The translations under genes and the position numbers were made by a program. 64,000 nucleotides of DNA. Origin: Nymphaea colorata. Lineage: Eukaryota; Streptophyta; Magnoliopsida; Nymphaeales; Nymphaeaceae. Positions within the stretch are counted from its first letter, which is position 1; the number at the start of each line of letters is the position of its first letter. The notes below the pieces were generated by a model. The model had not been told where the DNA came from and made no database searches. It was given only the letters and a program-made list of their open reading frames with translations. The DNA lies in assembly GCF_008831285.2 (NCBI RefSeq), contig NC_045142.1:18913354-18977353 (forward strand), in the 5' to 3' direction. Below, one piece after another: positions 11,241-23,299 of the stretch.

Positions 11241-12514
11241 GGAGCAATTGTCACAGAAAACATGCCTTATTCAAAATTCAAGAAATCAAATTTATATATT
11301 GATGCAAACATCATACTTAATTTTTAATAGGCGGCTTAGGTGGATATAAGTGCCCATTCAACATTTATTCTGAACAACTGCACCAAATTGGGCAGAGATA
11401 ATTTGTTTATATATATGTTTGTTCTTTAAAGGAAGGACTTGTAGGTGCCTGAACATGGCAGGAAATATATTTCATTATCAATCTTAGTTTATGAATTGAA
11501 ACCACCGTACGTAACTCTGGTTGATAAGTTCGGACTGAAAGGAAGGATGGAAACAGATAAGGGGAAGTCAACAACTCGATTTTGAAAAACAAATGAAAGG
11601 TAAATTTGCTTAGAGTGGTGCATATTTCACCTTGATGTTGGAGTGACTAGTTAGCATATTTAATTATATTTTTGACTTGGAATATAAATATAACTGCACT
11701 CGGCTAAATTAATTTCCTAATTTCAATCTTAATTTGAACATGCCAAGCCATTGCTTGCATGTCACCTTAGACATTTTTCATTGCTTTATAAGCTTTGTAA
11801 TTTGGGTCCTTCCTTCACCGACAATTAATTAATCAAAGTTATGACCATTATCTGTGAAATGATTTTGGGTAGAGGGCATTTGGTCCATAATTTCCCTTCA
11901 TTGGAAGTAAATTCAGTGCTAGTAAGATACTTGCGTGTTACAGCCTGAACGAGCAAAGCTTAGGATGTATATTCTGGTCACTTTCGTCAAGAGGAGCCTA
12001 TTTAGATGATGAAACAAATTCATGGAAAGCTATACAGGTTAATATTACATGACAAAATTATATGGGGTACCTAGCTAGAGTCGAGCATAAATTTAAACTT
12101 GAGAGCTTGTGTGGAGATCAAGTTGACTCAAGCACTAAAGGAACACAGTTAATTTAAATGGAAATTTACCATTTAAATTATTCGGAACACAGTTGATCAA
12201 GTTGACTTCCTTTTCCTTTTGATGATGATCAGCAACGTTGTTTTATACATGCCCGTCAAACGATCAGATATCGCAGCCCTATATATGCTTTTGTGGAAAA
12301 GCCCATTTGGTGGCCAGCAGTCGAATTGGGGTGCAAAGAAAATTCTGCGATCTGCATGCCAGGGAACAACCGAAAATGAAACTCAGGAGATGCACATTTA
12401 TATATTGACCAAGAAGAGGATCGACCTTTTTTGTTTTTTCCTTTCCCTTTTTGAGGGCCATCTTGGTGGAAGGCCTCCTGTTGCCATTTCTCTTCCTCTA
12501 TGGTGGAGACTAAT

Positions 12515-12900
12515 TTTCAGGCTATAAATAATCTTTCCTAATATCGAGTGGCAATGGCGGAGAGTAGCAGCTGAGTGCGTTTAGATAATAAGCAGATGCA
12601 AGAACTGGTAAAAGAACGAGCCAGCTGGGTGGGTGGGTGCCCTCTGGAAGACTGGAAACGACGGTAGCTAAGCGAGGAGGAGGGAGGCGCCGTGGCTGTC
12701 ACCGGATCGATCGACAAGATAAGTATGGCTCCGCACCTCCTTGCCTCCCAAGCTGGCAACCTTCTTGTTGCTTGGGGTCTACAAATTACTATATATGCGT
12801 GGGGATATCTCACATTGCCCCCCCCCAATACCGCCCTTGCCTTGATGGCAAACACAAGGCACACAAACAACCATTTCCGTGTAGCGTATGTGAAATAACA
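12515..12900 (+). pseudogene. TATA region plus first-exon-like fragment, unit II
   Basis: A TATA-type motif (GGCTATAAATAAT, 12522-12534) lies about 160 bp before an ATG at 12692. That ATG opens a 68-codon frame beginning MAVTGSIDKISMAPHLLASQ. The same arrangement is present in unit V (TATA near 30066, ATG at 30239, MAVAGSIEKICTALHLLASQ). In unit III the block is degraded and lacks the ATG. Conservation of spacing and start between copies suggests a genuine promoter and first exon of an unidentified gene, copied with the repeat. Downstream the frames diverge at once, so no full product can be proposed. Confidence 0.4.
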
Positions 12901-13559
12901 AAGCGGACATGTTCAATTTTTAGAGAGAGAGAGAGAGGGAGCTATCTGACTAAATGAAAATATATTAAGACAAAGAAGAAACAAGCATCCCTGCTAGAGC
13001 CACCCTATATACACCATCGTTACATCATAAACTATCGGCATCATCAATATAATGACACCTTTTTTTCTGATATTCTTTTGAAAATGTTAGTCATCTGAGA
13101 AAATATTCCACATTCAATAGGATTGAATTGTCATATATATATATAGTTTAAAAAATAGTAGTCTTCTACTTACATCAACTTCCTTGTCTTTTAATCTTCC
13201 GGTGAAATCATGTCAACGTTCACATAAAAGTCATGTTTATTTAATGTTAAAAATTTATAGTGGTGCTTTTTAGTTAATTTTTTTGCCAAAATAGTCCAGT
13301 TTTGTCACAGCAGTCCAAAGTTATCACTGTTGTAGCTTCAAAACCCACAATGTTGGTTTAGCACTACGTGTAAACTTTTTGTACAAAATTTATGTTCACT
13401 TATTACTAGTAACTCAATTAAATTGGTTTCTTTGGCTAGAGCTTTTACCAAAATAGCCCACCGTTGCAGCTTCAACATCCGTAGAAACCTGCTCAGGGGG
13501 ACCACGACTTCATATTCCGGTATCTTTAATTGGTACAAATATTAGCTCACAACACCGTA

Positions 13560-14140
13560 CCAGATTCAGATGTCAGATCGATCGGATATTAGCTCACGAC
13601 TTTGGATTCAGATATCTATATTCGGAACAAATATTAACTCATAACATTGTATTCAAATATCTAAATCTAGAGTTGGATATACATGTTAAGATTTTTGTTA
13701 TCCAACAAGATATTTATTTAAAACTGAGTTCCAATATGATAGGATAAGAGTTTCTAATTAAAATTTAATTCATTCCGATTTCTTAACTGGATGTTCAGCT
13801 TTTTTTTATTCGGGTATCTGACTTTTAAAAGCATTTTGAATGGATTTCAGATCTGGATCTGATCAATTAATATCCCCAAGTGCCAATGGTTTTGTAAATA
13901 CTGGCTGTCCAAAGAACTGAAGTAAAAGACCCAAAAAAAAAAAGTTCTTTTCCAGAATACACACACCGTTTTATTTTAGAAAAAAGTGCGAAAAAACGTG
14001 AGAAAATGAAATGCCGTTTAAAACTTAAAAAAACACGTTTTTTTAAATTAAAAACAAAAAACACGTTTTTATGACGTTTTTTTCGGTTTTTTCATTTTTT
14101 TAATGTCAACCAGTTTTTTTATCATTTTTTTATTTGGTAC
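13560..14140. other. Repetitive AT-rich spacer, no gene seen
   Basis: 13560-13860 is made of imperfect CAGATATCTA/GGATATC-type words that recur at 19450-19740, 30940-31060, 31980-32045 and 39690-40030. 13925-14140 is T- and A-homopolymer-rich sequence with repeated ACACGTTTTT. Open frames here are low complexity and not credible. Confidence 0.6.
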
Positions 14141-14784
14141 AGATCAACCTATCTTTTGATGCTTGTGTTATTATTTTCGCATTTATTTTATTTTCTCTCA
14201 TTTTTGTCTATTTTATTTTTTTAACTACTATTTTTCCTGTATTTTTCGAGTCCATCTTATTATACCCAAGAAAACCCTTGTTATTTAAAACTCCGAGATA
14301 TTATTTGTGGCTAAGATTAGACTTACACACCAGGGACATTGTTTGTTGGCCTTTGATTCTTTAGTGGATGACCAATGTGAATTTTAAGTTTTCCAACATC
14401 GACATTTACAATAATAGTACTCCATGATCAGTTATCACCCACCATTTATATTAAGCCGTAGACGTGATCAGGTTGTGGTTTGGCCTCATAAATACGTTCT
14501 CCAACTTCAAAATCAACAATTGCAGGGACTTCACCAATGAACATGCATGGGACTCATATCGACAATAAATAAGATCTTGTGGAAGCAAGCATGTTAGGTT
14601 AATCTCAGGCAACGGAGGTGTTGATAGATCAGAGCATTAAACTTCTGCTGAGACTTTAAACAATTTCAAGTTGCTGATGATTTCTTCATCAAATTTCTTG
14701 TTCTATTTTCAATTATTTTGCAGAATGCATCCATGTTTTAGGTAGTTTGATTTTTTCATTGCATTGCAAGAAAATAATGCAACT

Positions 14785-15130
14785 TTTATGTATATCTCGA
14801 ACCTGCAACTGGCAACCAACAAGACATATACATGTTCAATTTTGTTGAGAAAACGTGAGAGACGTGGAAGACGCGAAGAGAGTAAATGAGAGAGATAGAG
14901 AGCTGACTAAATGAAAAAATAATAAGAAAGGAAATGGGAGACAACTATATATATATATATATATAATTTATCATGGTAGTTGGGGCGATGATACTCGGTA
15001 AAAAACTTTTTCGGGCCAATAAGAGGGCAGTCAATTTGGCAGCTTGGGGCCAGCCTACATCCTATACAAGGATCACGTATCAGACTACCGATTGGAGCTT
15101 ATTTGAGTCGAAGAATTGTTCAACATAGAA
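14785..15130. repeat. Direct repeat, also at 17630-17995 and (partly) 31530-31690
   Basis: Begins AACTTTTATGTATATCTCGA and continues ACCTGCAACTGGCAACC. It then has a GA-rich stretch, a TA tract, and TTTATC(A/G)TGGTAGTTGGGGC, ending near AATTGTTCAACATAGAAATA. The opening words match the exon-like block of the tandem units (CAACTTTTAT...GCAGCTGGCAACC). This is therefore a further, internally rearranged copy of part of that unit. A TATATAAGGG motif occurs in the second copy (17918-17930). 15130-15600 holds nothing recognised. Confidence 0.55.
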
Positions 15131-15599
15131 ATAGAAATGGAAAGCAAGGTTTCTACACCGCATACTTTGTTCAGGTGAGCGGGGTTTCCAAAGCTAGTTA
15201 AAGGGCTGAAACATTCATCCCAATGCTCCAGCTGCATTTCAACTTGCATGTTGGTACCGTCCCTTTTACAACACAGAGAGTTGGCGCCCCACGAATTTGA
15301 AATAGAAACTAGTCGCCATCTAGCTCCTCTTCGTTCTTGTTGTGCTAACCCCTTTTTATTAGTATACCAGGAAAATGAGGATAAGAATTTTCAGCATGAT
15401 TAAGTTAAAAATCTTCTTGATGAGGAATATTGGTGATGTTGGCAATAATTTTAATACAATATATAATGACCAAGTATAAAATTGACACCTTTTGATATGG
15501 TCAATCTCCACCTTTCCCCTACAACTAAAGTTTCTATATAACTTGAATTAAGTTACAAGCCAAGACACATGATAATGTGAGATTAAAGTGTAAATGGTG

Positions 15600-15799
15600 A
15601 TCTCCATCAGGGGCAGAGCCTGAAATTTTCAGGAAGAGAGCGGAATTAAAGTCTTTAAATTGTGACGGGGCCAAAATATCATTTTGCAAAATTTTTATAT
15701 AAGACAAGTGAAATTTTATAAAATTTTTCTTGTAATTTTTTTTTTAGGTAGAGCCAGGGCCCGTGCAGGCCCCTCCTTTGCTCTGCCCCTGATCACCAT
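15600..15799. mobile_element. hAT-type MITE with 8-bp target-site duplication
   Basis: The element proper is 15608-15791 (184 bp). Terminal inverted repeats are perfect over 12 bp: CAGGGGCAGAGC at the left and GCTCTGCCCCTG at the right. It is flanked by ATCTCCAT (15600-15607) and ATCACCAT (15792-15799), an 8-bp duplication with one mismatch. CAGGGG... ends and 8-bp duplications are typical of the hAT superfamily. There is no coding capacity, so it is non-autonomous. 15800-16290 after it holds no recognised feature. Confidence 0.85.
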
Positions 15800-16299
15800 C
15801 CAAGTACCTCAATGTCGGAAAACTTATCCAGATATCTCAATGTTGTCTTGAGACAAATCTATTCTCGTGCCAAAACACAAATTTGAGGTGTCCTAATACT
15901 GTTTCATTGGGATTTAAGCTAAGTCCGAGGTGTTTAAGTTTCACACATTTAGATAACTGAGCATAGACTTTATCCATGAGCCAAACTTAAAATAATGATG
16001 GTCAATAAGATCTTAAATTGAGCCAACTCAAGTTGCCGTTGGTGTCGTAGAATTGAGTGCGGTGTGGTATCAGTGAGGTGTTTGATTGGTGAATTGGCAA
16101 ATTCACCAATTCTGCTGAATCTGATAAGAGATGCCTATTTAGATGAAACAAATACATGGAAAGCTATACAGCGTAATATTACATGAAAAACTATATGGGG
16201 TACCTAGCTAGAGTAGAGCATAAATTTAAACTTGAGAGCTTGAGTGGAGCTCGAGCAAGGTTGATCGGCAAGGTTGTACAGAGTTAATTTAAATGGAAA

Positions 16300-17105
16300 T
16301 TTACCTGGCTCTTCCTTTTCCTTTTGATTTTGATGATGATCAGCAATGATGTCCATGGATTAGTCATCTCCTTTTGTCTACATGCCCATCAAACAATCAG
16401 ATATCGCAGCCCTATATATGCCTTTGGGGAATGAACACTTGGTGGCCAGCAGCCGGATTGGCATGAAGAGAAGATTCTACTAGCTGCATGACAGGGAACC
16501 ACCGAAAATGAAACTCAGGACATGAACATTTATATACGAACCGGGAAGATGATCGACCTTTTATGTTTTTCCTTTTCCCTTTTTGAGGGCCATCATGTGG
16601 TGTTTGCCATGGGAAGGCCTTCTCTCGCGATTTCTCTTCCTCTATGGTGCAGACTAATTTTCAGGCTACAGGGAATTATTTCCTAATTTGAAGAGGCAAA
16701 GGAGGAGATCTAGCTAGTAGCAACTGAGTGCATGTATAGCATAAGATGCAAGAGCTGGTAAAGGAATAAGCTAATGGAATGGGTGGCTACACGGCTGGCG
16801 CCGGACCGCCAACCCGTTTTGCCTCCAAGCTGCGTCCTACGCAATTTGTCACCAACTTAATTTTATGTATATATCGAGCCAGCAACGGGCAACCTTCTTG
16901 TTATTTGGAGTGAAATTAATGGAGCGGAAGGAGTCTCAGATTGCCGATTCATGCATATATGGGAAAGAAATCCTGTAGGCACATAAGTTGCAGGGAAACA
17001 TGCGTACCTTCAAATGTCTGAGCTTCAAAGACCTGAGTTAGCACTTGTGCCCTTGTTTCCCACCGATCTTCTAAGACTGCCCCTGCCTTGACGGCAAACA
17101 AAAGG
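16300..17105 (+). pseudogene. Degraded promoter/exon block, unit III
   Basis: Corresponds to 12190-12900 and 29720-30390. The upstream part (GATATCGCAGCCCTATATAT, TTTCTCTTCCTCTATGGTGC) is well kept. The TATA box reads GGCTACAGGGAATTA here and is lost. The first-exon stretch has stops and a shifted frame. It keeps the downstream portion shared with unit I (GATTCATGCATATATGGGAA, ACCTTCAAATGTCTGA), showing that units I and III derive from a longer ancestral block. Product unknown. Confidence 0.4.
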
Positions 17106-17328
17106 CACATACAGCCAGGCCGTATAGCGTATGCGAAGCAACAAAGCGGACATGTTCAATTTTTTAGCGAGAGAGAGGGAGAGCTATCCGACTAAATGAC
17201 AATTCAATTTTTTAGCGAGAGAGAGATAGCTATCCGCAGCGTCAAGATAATAACACCTTTTTCTCTGATATTCTTTTGAAAATTTTAGTCATATGAGAAA
17301 ATATTCCACATTCAATAGGATTGAATTG

Positions 17329-17331
<3 letters not shown>

Positions 17332-17363
<32 letters not shown>
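17332..17363. repeat. (TA)n microsatellite at the unit III end
   Basis: Pure TA run directly after the conserved AATAGGATTGAATTGTCATA. Shorter or longer TA runs sit at the same junction in units I (9977-9992), II (13134-13145) and V (30654-30697). Confidence 0.9.
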
Positions 17364-17366
<3 letters not shown>

Positions 17367-17999
17367 TTTAAAAAAAAGGTAGTCTTCTATTTACATCGAC
17401 TTCCTTGTCATTTAAACTAAGGTTGCGTAAACAATAGTACGCTTTATTAGCAGCATTAAACTTCCAGTGAAATAATGTCAACGTTCACATAAAATTCATG
17501 TTTATTTAGTATCAAAAATTTATATCGGTGCTTTTGGTTAAATCTTTTGCGAAAATATAGCAGTTTTGTAACACAGCACGGTTGTAGCTTCAAAACCCAC
17601 AGTGATGGTGGCAAAATAGTCCAACTTTTATGTATATCTCGAACCTGCAACTGGCAACCAACCATATATATATGTACATACCTGTTCAAATTTGTTGAGA
17701 AAAAGTGAGAGACGTGGAAGACACGAAGGAAGTAAATGAGAGAGATAGAGAACTGACTAAATGAAAAAAAATAAAAAGAAAGCAAATGGGAGACAAGTAT
17801 ATATATATATATATATGAAATTTATCGTGGTAGTTGGGGCGATGATACTCGGTTCAAAACTGTTTCGGGCCAATAAGAGGGCAGTCAATTTGGCAGCTTG
17901 GCGCCAGCCTATATCCTATATAAGGGTCACGTATCAGACTGCCAATTGGAGCTTACTTGACTTGAATAATTGTTCAACATAGAAATAGAAATAGAAAGC

Positions 18000-19200
18000 A
18001 ACGTCTCTAATCCACCCTATGTACATAACAGGCGTACTTTAATGGGTGGACCCCAGTATATGAACTTTCAGTATTGACCTCTGTGACAGAGAAAGTACAA
18101 GGTGTAAATAAATTGTTATAATTTTTCAACTAAACTTGGCAATGAATTGTTAATTCATGTTTTGTTGTTTTCATGTATGCACTTAGTTGACTTTCTAAAA
18201 AAAAAGACCTTGATATATCATTTTTTGTCTAAACTGAACTTACCGTTTAATTTTTCCTTCATATTTTGTAACATCAATGTCTGCGCACATGGCGATGTTC
18301 AAAATGGATTGATAGATCCAATAACATGAAACACCTATTTATGTATAAGGAAAAGAGTATGTAAGCTGCCAGTGAGTGGAGATTTGTAGTGCCCATTTGA
18401 GAAGACATACTTCTTCAGTAATTGGTAAGCATTTTTTCCCAAGGTTGTCCTCTAGCGGCTTAATTAGCTTGCATAAGATGTTTGATTAGAGCTAAATAAC
18501 CAAGGTGTCTACTCCACATGCCCTGATGGGATTTTTTTTATACCTCTTGTGCATCTTCTTTCGTCAATTATCAGGTGTATTCAGAGTTATGCTTCCTTCA
18601 ATATCAAACTCTTGCAAAATGAAGTATTGATTGCGTGCTTAGCCTTTGAGCCATCTCTCCCTAGCAAAAAAGGTTTCTATCTTGGTGAAGTTTTTGATGT
18701 AGTGGGACCATGAATGATTCTCACTCGTTCTATTCTATTATTAACCTTAGCTGATCCCTTACATGTTGGAAACATGTTTTCCAACTTTAAAAGACTTGTA
18801 CGAATTGCCTTTCTAGATATAAGTATAGATGCAAGCTAATTAGGTTGTCTACCGTGTTGTTTGGTTACTAATTGGTATGGGGAAAAAGCTATTTGTTATT
18901 AAAAAAATCTGAAATTTTGTGAATATCTTTTCACCCTCAAAGGTGTGGATGGCACTGTAGATTGTTGTGCAACTGTTCAATGTTTTGCAGTAATGTCTGT
19001 GATATGTTATGAGGGAGTGTTTATTTGACATCTGTATCACATAAAGAAAGCGGTCCAAAGCAACACTTTCCTTTCAAAGCAGAAAAGCACACTTCTGCAA
19101 CAATTGCATGGCCCATATTTTACATAATTAGATGCGCGACTTCTAAAGGTCAGGTTTTCAATACCTAGGTAAGACACATGATTAGACGCCACCTCAACAT
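18000..19200. other. Spacer private to copy L, nothing recognised
   Basis: About 1.2 kb with no counterpart in the second large-duplication copy. Short open frames on both strands (for example 18849-19058 and 19037-19237 minus) show no motifs. No terminal repeats were found that would make it an insertion, so deletion from copy R is equally possible. Confidence 0.5.
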
Positions 19201-19603
19201 TGATTATCATATTAAAAAGGGATGAACCGCAGACCATCCAGATTTCACAAATAGAGGAAAAATATACTTGAGTGGGGAAAATTGGTCGTGTTTGATTTTA
19301 ACTTTTTAAGATTCCCCAATCAAATGATTAGATTGGATGACATTCAAAACCAAGATTCCCTACTCTCAAACATTAATTTTAAGAAACATAAGTTCCTTAC
19401 GAGGGAAAACTAAAAAGGGTGCTGCTTTTTCAACAGCCCCAATTAATTCAGTTTACCTGGAGTTCGTATTCAGATATCTAAACTTGGAATAGGATATCTA
19501 AGTTAAGTTCTTTGTTTTCTAACAAGACATTTATTTAAAACTGAATCTCAGTTTCATAAGATGGAGTTTCTTATTTAAATCTGATGAATTCTGATTTCTT
19601 ACT

Positions 19604-19607
<4 letters not shown>

Positions 19608-19644
<37 letters not shown>
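19608..19644. repeat. (TA)n microsatellite
   Basis: Pure TA run within the GGATATC-type degenerate repeat region of unit IV. It is absent from the equivalent place in the second copy. Confidence 0.9.
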
Positions 19645-19646
<2 letters not shown>

Positions 19647-20644
19647 CTATGTCCAATTCTGTGAAAGCATTTTTGAATGGATATCCAATCCAGATCTAAT
19701 CCATTAACATCCCCAAGCGCCAATCGTTTATAAAGCCGCCACACCAGATGTACAGCTGGCCGTTACTTTTTTAGTGGATCACGAAAGTGAATTTTAAGTT
19801 TTCCAAAGTCCATATTTACAATAATATTCCTTTATTACCCACCATTTATATTAAATTGTACCGAAGGCCCTTTGTTTAGCGGTCAAGGTGGGGATTTTGA
19901 TTTTTTAAGTTATTTCACCATTTAAATTACATCTTAGACATGTGAGGTTGTGGTGTGGCCTCATAAATACGTTCTGCAAATTCAAAATCAACAATTGCAG
20001 GGACTTCACCAATGAACGTGGGAGTGAATATCAACTGTAATTAAGATCATGCTGAGGCATGATAGCTGGTTAAAGTTCTTTCTGGCATTCGCTAAGAAGC
20101 GTTAACTTGAGTTACATATGGCTTAAGTTTCCCATCAAGACAACAGATGTGTTGATTAGCAGATCGGACGATGCACCATGCTTGTATATGCAGAAGGAAA
20201 GAACTAAGGGCAAGTGTCGAAACTCAGATCTTTCAAGGGGTACGCTTCATGAAAACCTTATCTTCTATCGACAAGCTTTTTTTTTTCTCATACATGAATT
20301 GGAATCTCTAGCCTCCTTCCATTCTCTTCTGGCCCAATAGTAGGCAGCCATGGTTTGATACAGTTAGTCTCAAGCCTTCACTTGGGACACAACCCAGTAC
20401 CTAAGAGGAAAAGGAAACGGGAAGCCATGGTTGCTTGCCTCTTTTTCCAAGACCTTGATCATATGGTAGCAAGCTTCATTTAGCAGTTCATGCATCGTAT
20501 GGAATAATGTGAAAACCGTAGCGATGGAAGTGCATACTTATAACTTCATATCTCGTAGCTATTTTCTCATTTACACACTTAGTTCCCATTATCAGTCTTA
20601 AGATTTGAAATGTTAGGGCCAGTCAGCCAGAAACTTCAGGCTCC

Positions 20645-20944
20645 TCACTCTGAGGAAGATTGAATAAGCCACTTGAGCAATCGATCTCCTTCTTTGCTGT
20701 TCAGAATTATAGGGGAGGAATCTTTGGAAATTAAAGAAAAAAAATTCCTCATAACCATAAAACTTTGCACAGTAGAGGAAGAGAAATCGTGATAAAAGGC
20801 GGCAAGAGCAAACAATGACAAATTGACCCTTCTAAAAGTAGAGCGAGAAAGGACAAGATCGCCTTCACAGTTGACACTTCTTATATATGCATGTATGTAG
20901 CTGGCATTTACCGAGTTTGATTTTACGTTGTCCTCTCGCAGCAC
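20645..20944 (-). pseudogene. Minus-strand open frame, unit IV; broken copy at 32954-33193
   Basis: A 99-codon frame with no recognised domain, starting MLREDNVKSNSVNASYIHAY. The paralogue in copy R is open from the same start (33193) for 79 codons and then shifts. Part of its DNA (GATTTCTCTTCCTCTACTGT) resembles the pre-TATA block of the tandem units, read in the opposite direction. It may therefore be promoter-derived sequence rather than coding sequence. Divergent arrangement with the plus-strand exon candidate at 20988 leaves only 43 bp between starts. Confidence 0.25.
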
Positions 20945-20987
20945 AGTCCTTTGGGCATCCCAATCTTACTGCTAGCCCTTCCAATTA

Positions 20988-21090
20988 ATGGCTTCTCACA
21001 AAAATATAAGGCTGCTTCTTGTGCGACATATAGACAGAGGCCGATGTGAATTCATGGAGAACCTTCATCATCATCGATCGGAACAACCAG
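20988..21090 (+). pseudogene. First-exon candidate MASHKN..., copy L
   Basis: ATG at 20988 in the context TTAATGGCT opens a frame (MASHKNIRLLLVRHIDRGRC, then MENLHHHRSEQP) up to CCAG|GTAAAT, a good plant donor at 21091. No matching downstream exon was found and the family is unknown. The copy in the second block (33237-33344) keeps the ATG and donor but has CGA changed to TGA at codon 13 and further changes. The gene is thus dead in at least that copy. Confidence 0.3.
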
Positions 21091-21359
21091 GTAAATTCCC
21101 ACCATTCAACTTCTCAACAAACCGCTGTTTTTCTTTTCTTTTCTTTTGGCTTTCGGTAGGCAAGCAGGAGGAGAATTTGTCTCTGTCCCCACATCTTAAT
21201 TAAGTGGCAATTAAGTGAAATTGTGGACCAAATTAAGAAGCCAACTTCAGCAAGTTTAACCATAACATTGATTGTTGGGTAGCATTTTTCTACAATCAGT
21301 GATTAAATCCAAAAGAAGGTCAAGACTGGCCCTAAAGCTGGAATAATTTGACATTTCTC

Positions 21360-21577
21360 TAAGGAGGCATTTGACATATCCAGAATCATGGATTTTTGGA
21401 ATCAAAATGCCCATTTTGTTAAGAAATTGAAATTACTAAATAAATTAGCAAGGTATTTTGTTTGTTGGAACTAGGAAACTGAAACCTTAAGTTTTGATTC
21501 CATTCCTGTTTGCGAAGGAGTTGTGATTCCAGATTTTTATTTTTTAAACAAAATTCCAAACCATCAAATGCCCCTAA
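21360..21577. mobile_element. Tourist-like (PIF/Harbinger) MITE
   Basis: Element 21363-21574 (212 bp) starts GGAGGCATTTGACA and ends CCATCAAATGCCCC, giving imperfect inverted ends. It is flanked on both sides by TAA (21360-21362 and 21575-21577), the 3-bp TWA target duplication expected of PIF/Harbinger. No coding capacity. In copy R the element starts near 33477, but its right end has been deleted (sequence resumes at CTAGGGGAGGC), so the insertion predates the large duplication. Confidence 0.7.
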
Positions 21578-22139
21578 ATGTTGTCATCTTTAAGCTAGGG
21601 GAGGCATTATCTTTGTGGGTCAAATACAAATTTAACTTCCATTGGCTGATGACTTGGGAGAATAAGTTTGCATGTGCGATGAAGGCAAAATTTTTAAATC
21701 ATTGTTAGACTTTATTTTAGCTGACCTCCTCAATCGCTTTCAGCCAAAATGTATAAACCATGGAGTTTACGAGATTTTTCAGTTGATAAAGCTTGCCAAT
21801 ATATATCATGGTGTATTTTCATGCTTCGCAATGCGTGCTTCTTGCTTCTTTGGTAATTAATTTGTTTAAAAGAGTCTATTTTCTTAAGAAAAGGATGCAT
21901 AACTAAGTAAATTCTCTTCGCCCAATTCATCGTTATTTATTTGAGAATGAACGAGTCATTCACTCCACCTAAGGCTCCCTTTTTAAGTCTCTGCATGTAT
22001 TGATTTTCTAAATTTTGGTATTTGCCGACTACTTACATCGAAGCCACCTTGCAGTTTTGAATGCTTATTCATTGATGAGACCCTCTCTTTGCTTTGATGT
22101 GCATGAATAGGTGTAGATCTACATACTCCTCATTCTGCT

Positions 22140-22215
22140 TTTCACAGAGAGAGAGAGAGAGGGGAGAGTTGGTGGGGGAGGGGGTGGGGTCAAGAATCGG
22201 GGGAGGGAGACATGG
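22140..22215. repeat. GA and G-rich tract, copy L
   Basis: A (GA)n run followed by GTTGGTGGGGGAGGGGGTGGGG. The corresponding site in copy R (34225-34322) has expanded into a longer purine-only array. Confidence 0.8.
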
Positions 22216-22914
22216 GCAACCACTGATTTTTTTCCTGCTTTCATTTGCCATGACAAAGTAGTTCTTCACTGAAGTATCGCGTTTGTTTGCAAGGTATATG
22301 CCATAACTAAGGGACCAATAAAAACCACATTCTCCTAAAAAACCCACATGGAAGTGATAGAAGCTATGTGGCAATTCCCTTGCTAATAAATTCCTAATCA
22401 TGTTATCAAAAAATATCATACAGAAATAGTGGTTTGCTATGATAGGAGCGCTACTCCCCTAGCAGGTTTGGATTTGAAACACACTCCTGTTTGGATCAAG
22501 CCAAATTCTTAAACATGATTGCATATACAAATTCACGTACTATATATTTCAGTAGAATAAATAGGATGAGGTGACCTAACCAGTTCAAGGTGTAGACCCG
22601 CAGAAGGCAGCTGAACAAAAATCAGAAGTATGAGTAATTTTGGTTAATGTAAGCAATTTTAAGTTGTCCCTTCAATTTCATGATCATCGTGAGGTAGCTC
22701 TCTCAAAATTGAGATGGACATAATTTGCACTTGCCTAAATGTTAGTAGTTTTCTCTACTTTGTCTTAGATTCTAGCACTTGACTTGTAACATGTGAGAAT
22801 ATGTTTTTGAAAAAAATTGTGGGACCAAGTTCTATATGCCACTCCATGTATGTAATGAGCATATGCCGGTTGTGGACGCTGCTACCAATATGCATATTTA
22901 CTTTAATGCTCCAA

Positions 22915-23295
22915 TATTGTGCATGCATGTGTATGAGATAACAAATAGGTATGAGATAACAAGTATGAGATAATAAATAGGCATGAGATAATAACAGATA
23001 TATAAGATAACAAATAGGTAATGTATATGAAATAACAAATACATATAAGATAATATGTATGAAATAACAATAGGTGGGAGATACAAATAGATATGAGATA
23101 ATACATATGAGATAACAAATATGTATGAAAAAATGGCGGAAGTTTGAGTTAACAAATAGGTATGAGATAATAAATATGTATGCGATAATGTGTATGAGAT
23201 AACAAATGTGTATGAGATAATGATGGATATATGAGATAACGCTGAACATAAGTATGAATAACAAAATATTTATGAGATAACGAGATAACACTATT
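22915..23295. repeat. Degenerate minisatellite (ATGAGATAACAAATAGGT), copy L
   Basis: About 380 bp of imperfect 17-18-bp units based on TATGAGATAACAAATAGG, ending in ATGAGATAACACTATTAGTA. Several overlapping minus-strand open frames of Ile/Tyr/His/Leu-rich protein (to 178 codons) are produced by the repeat and are not considered genes. The same array is present in copy R at 35095-35465 with different unit order and point changes. Confidence 0.8.
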
Positions 23296-23299
23296 AGTA

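Larger units (their letters stand above)
10000..13150 (+). repeat. Tandem unit II
   Basis: Second direct unit, about 3.1 kb. Landmarks in order: the TTCCGGTGAAATCATGTCAA block (10090), GTGATCAGGTTGTGGTTTGG (10527), the AATTACCCTAATATAATA block, the LINE linker (10943-11230), the ATTGATGCAAACATCATACT block (11295), the CTTTTGATGATGATCAGCAA block (12215), the TATA region (12524), the exon-like block (12690) and the AATAGGATTG-(TA)n end. It is close to unit V (27368-30650), being the matching part of the large tandem duplication. Confidence 0.75.
13190..17365 (+). repeat. Tandem unit III
   Basis: Third unit. It restarts with CTTCCGGTGAAATCATGTCA (13197), includes GTGATCAGGTTGTGGTTTGG (14467), the CCTTTTGATTTTGATGATGA block (16320), the degraded exon-like block (16790-17100), the GA run and the (TA)n end at 17332-17363. 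It lacks the LINE linker of units I, II and V. It carries extra material: T-rich low-complexity sequence (13925-14140), a 200-bp block at 14785-15130 that recurs at 17630-17990, and a hAT MITE at 15608-15791. No counterpart exists in the second copy of the large duplication. Confidence 0.65.

Noticed and set aside
12538-12957. Opposing frames of 106-110 codons in unit II
   Set aside because: They overlap the promoter/exon block on both strands and are not preserved in units III or V, apart from the MAV... start.
16060-16085. TGGTATCAG similar to a copia/gypsy primer-binding site (initiator Met tRNA)
   Set aside because: Only nine bases match, and no LTR end (CA) or partner LTR is adjacent.
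22915-23295. Short regularly spaced repeats considered as a CRISPR-like array
   Set aside because: Units are contiguous and degenerate without unique spacers, and the window is plant nuclear DNA.
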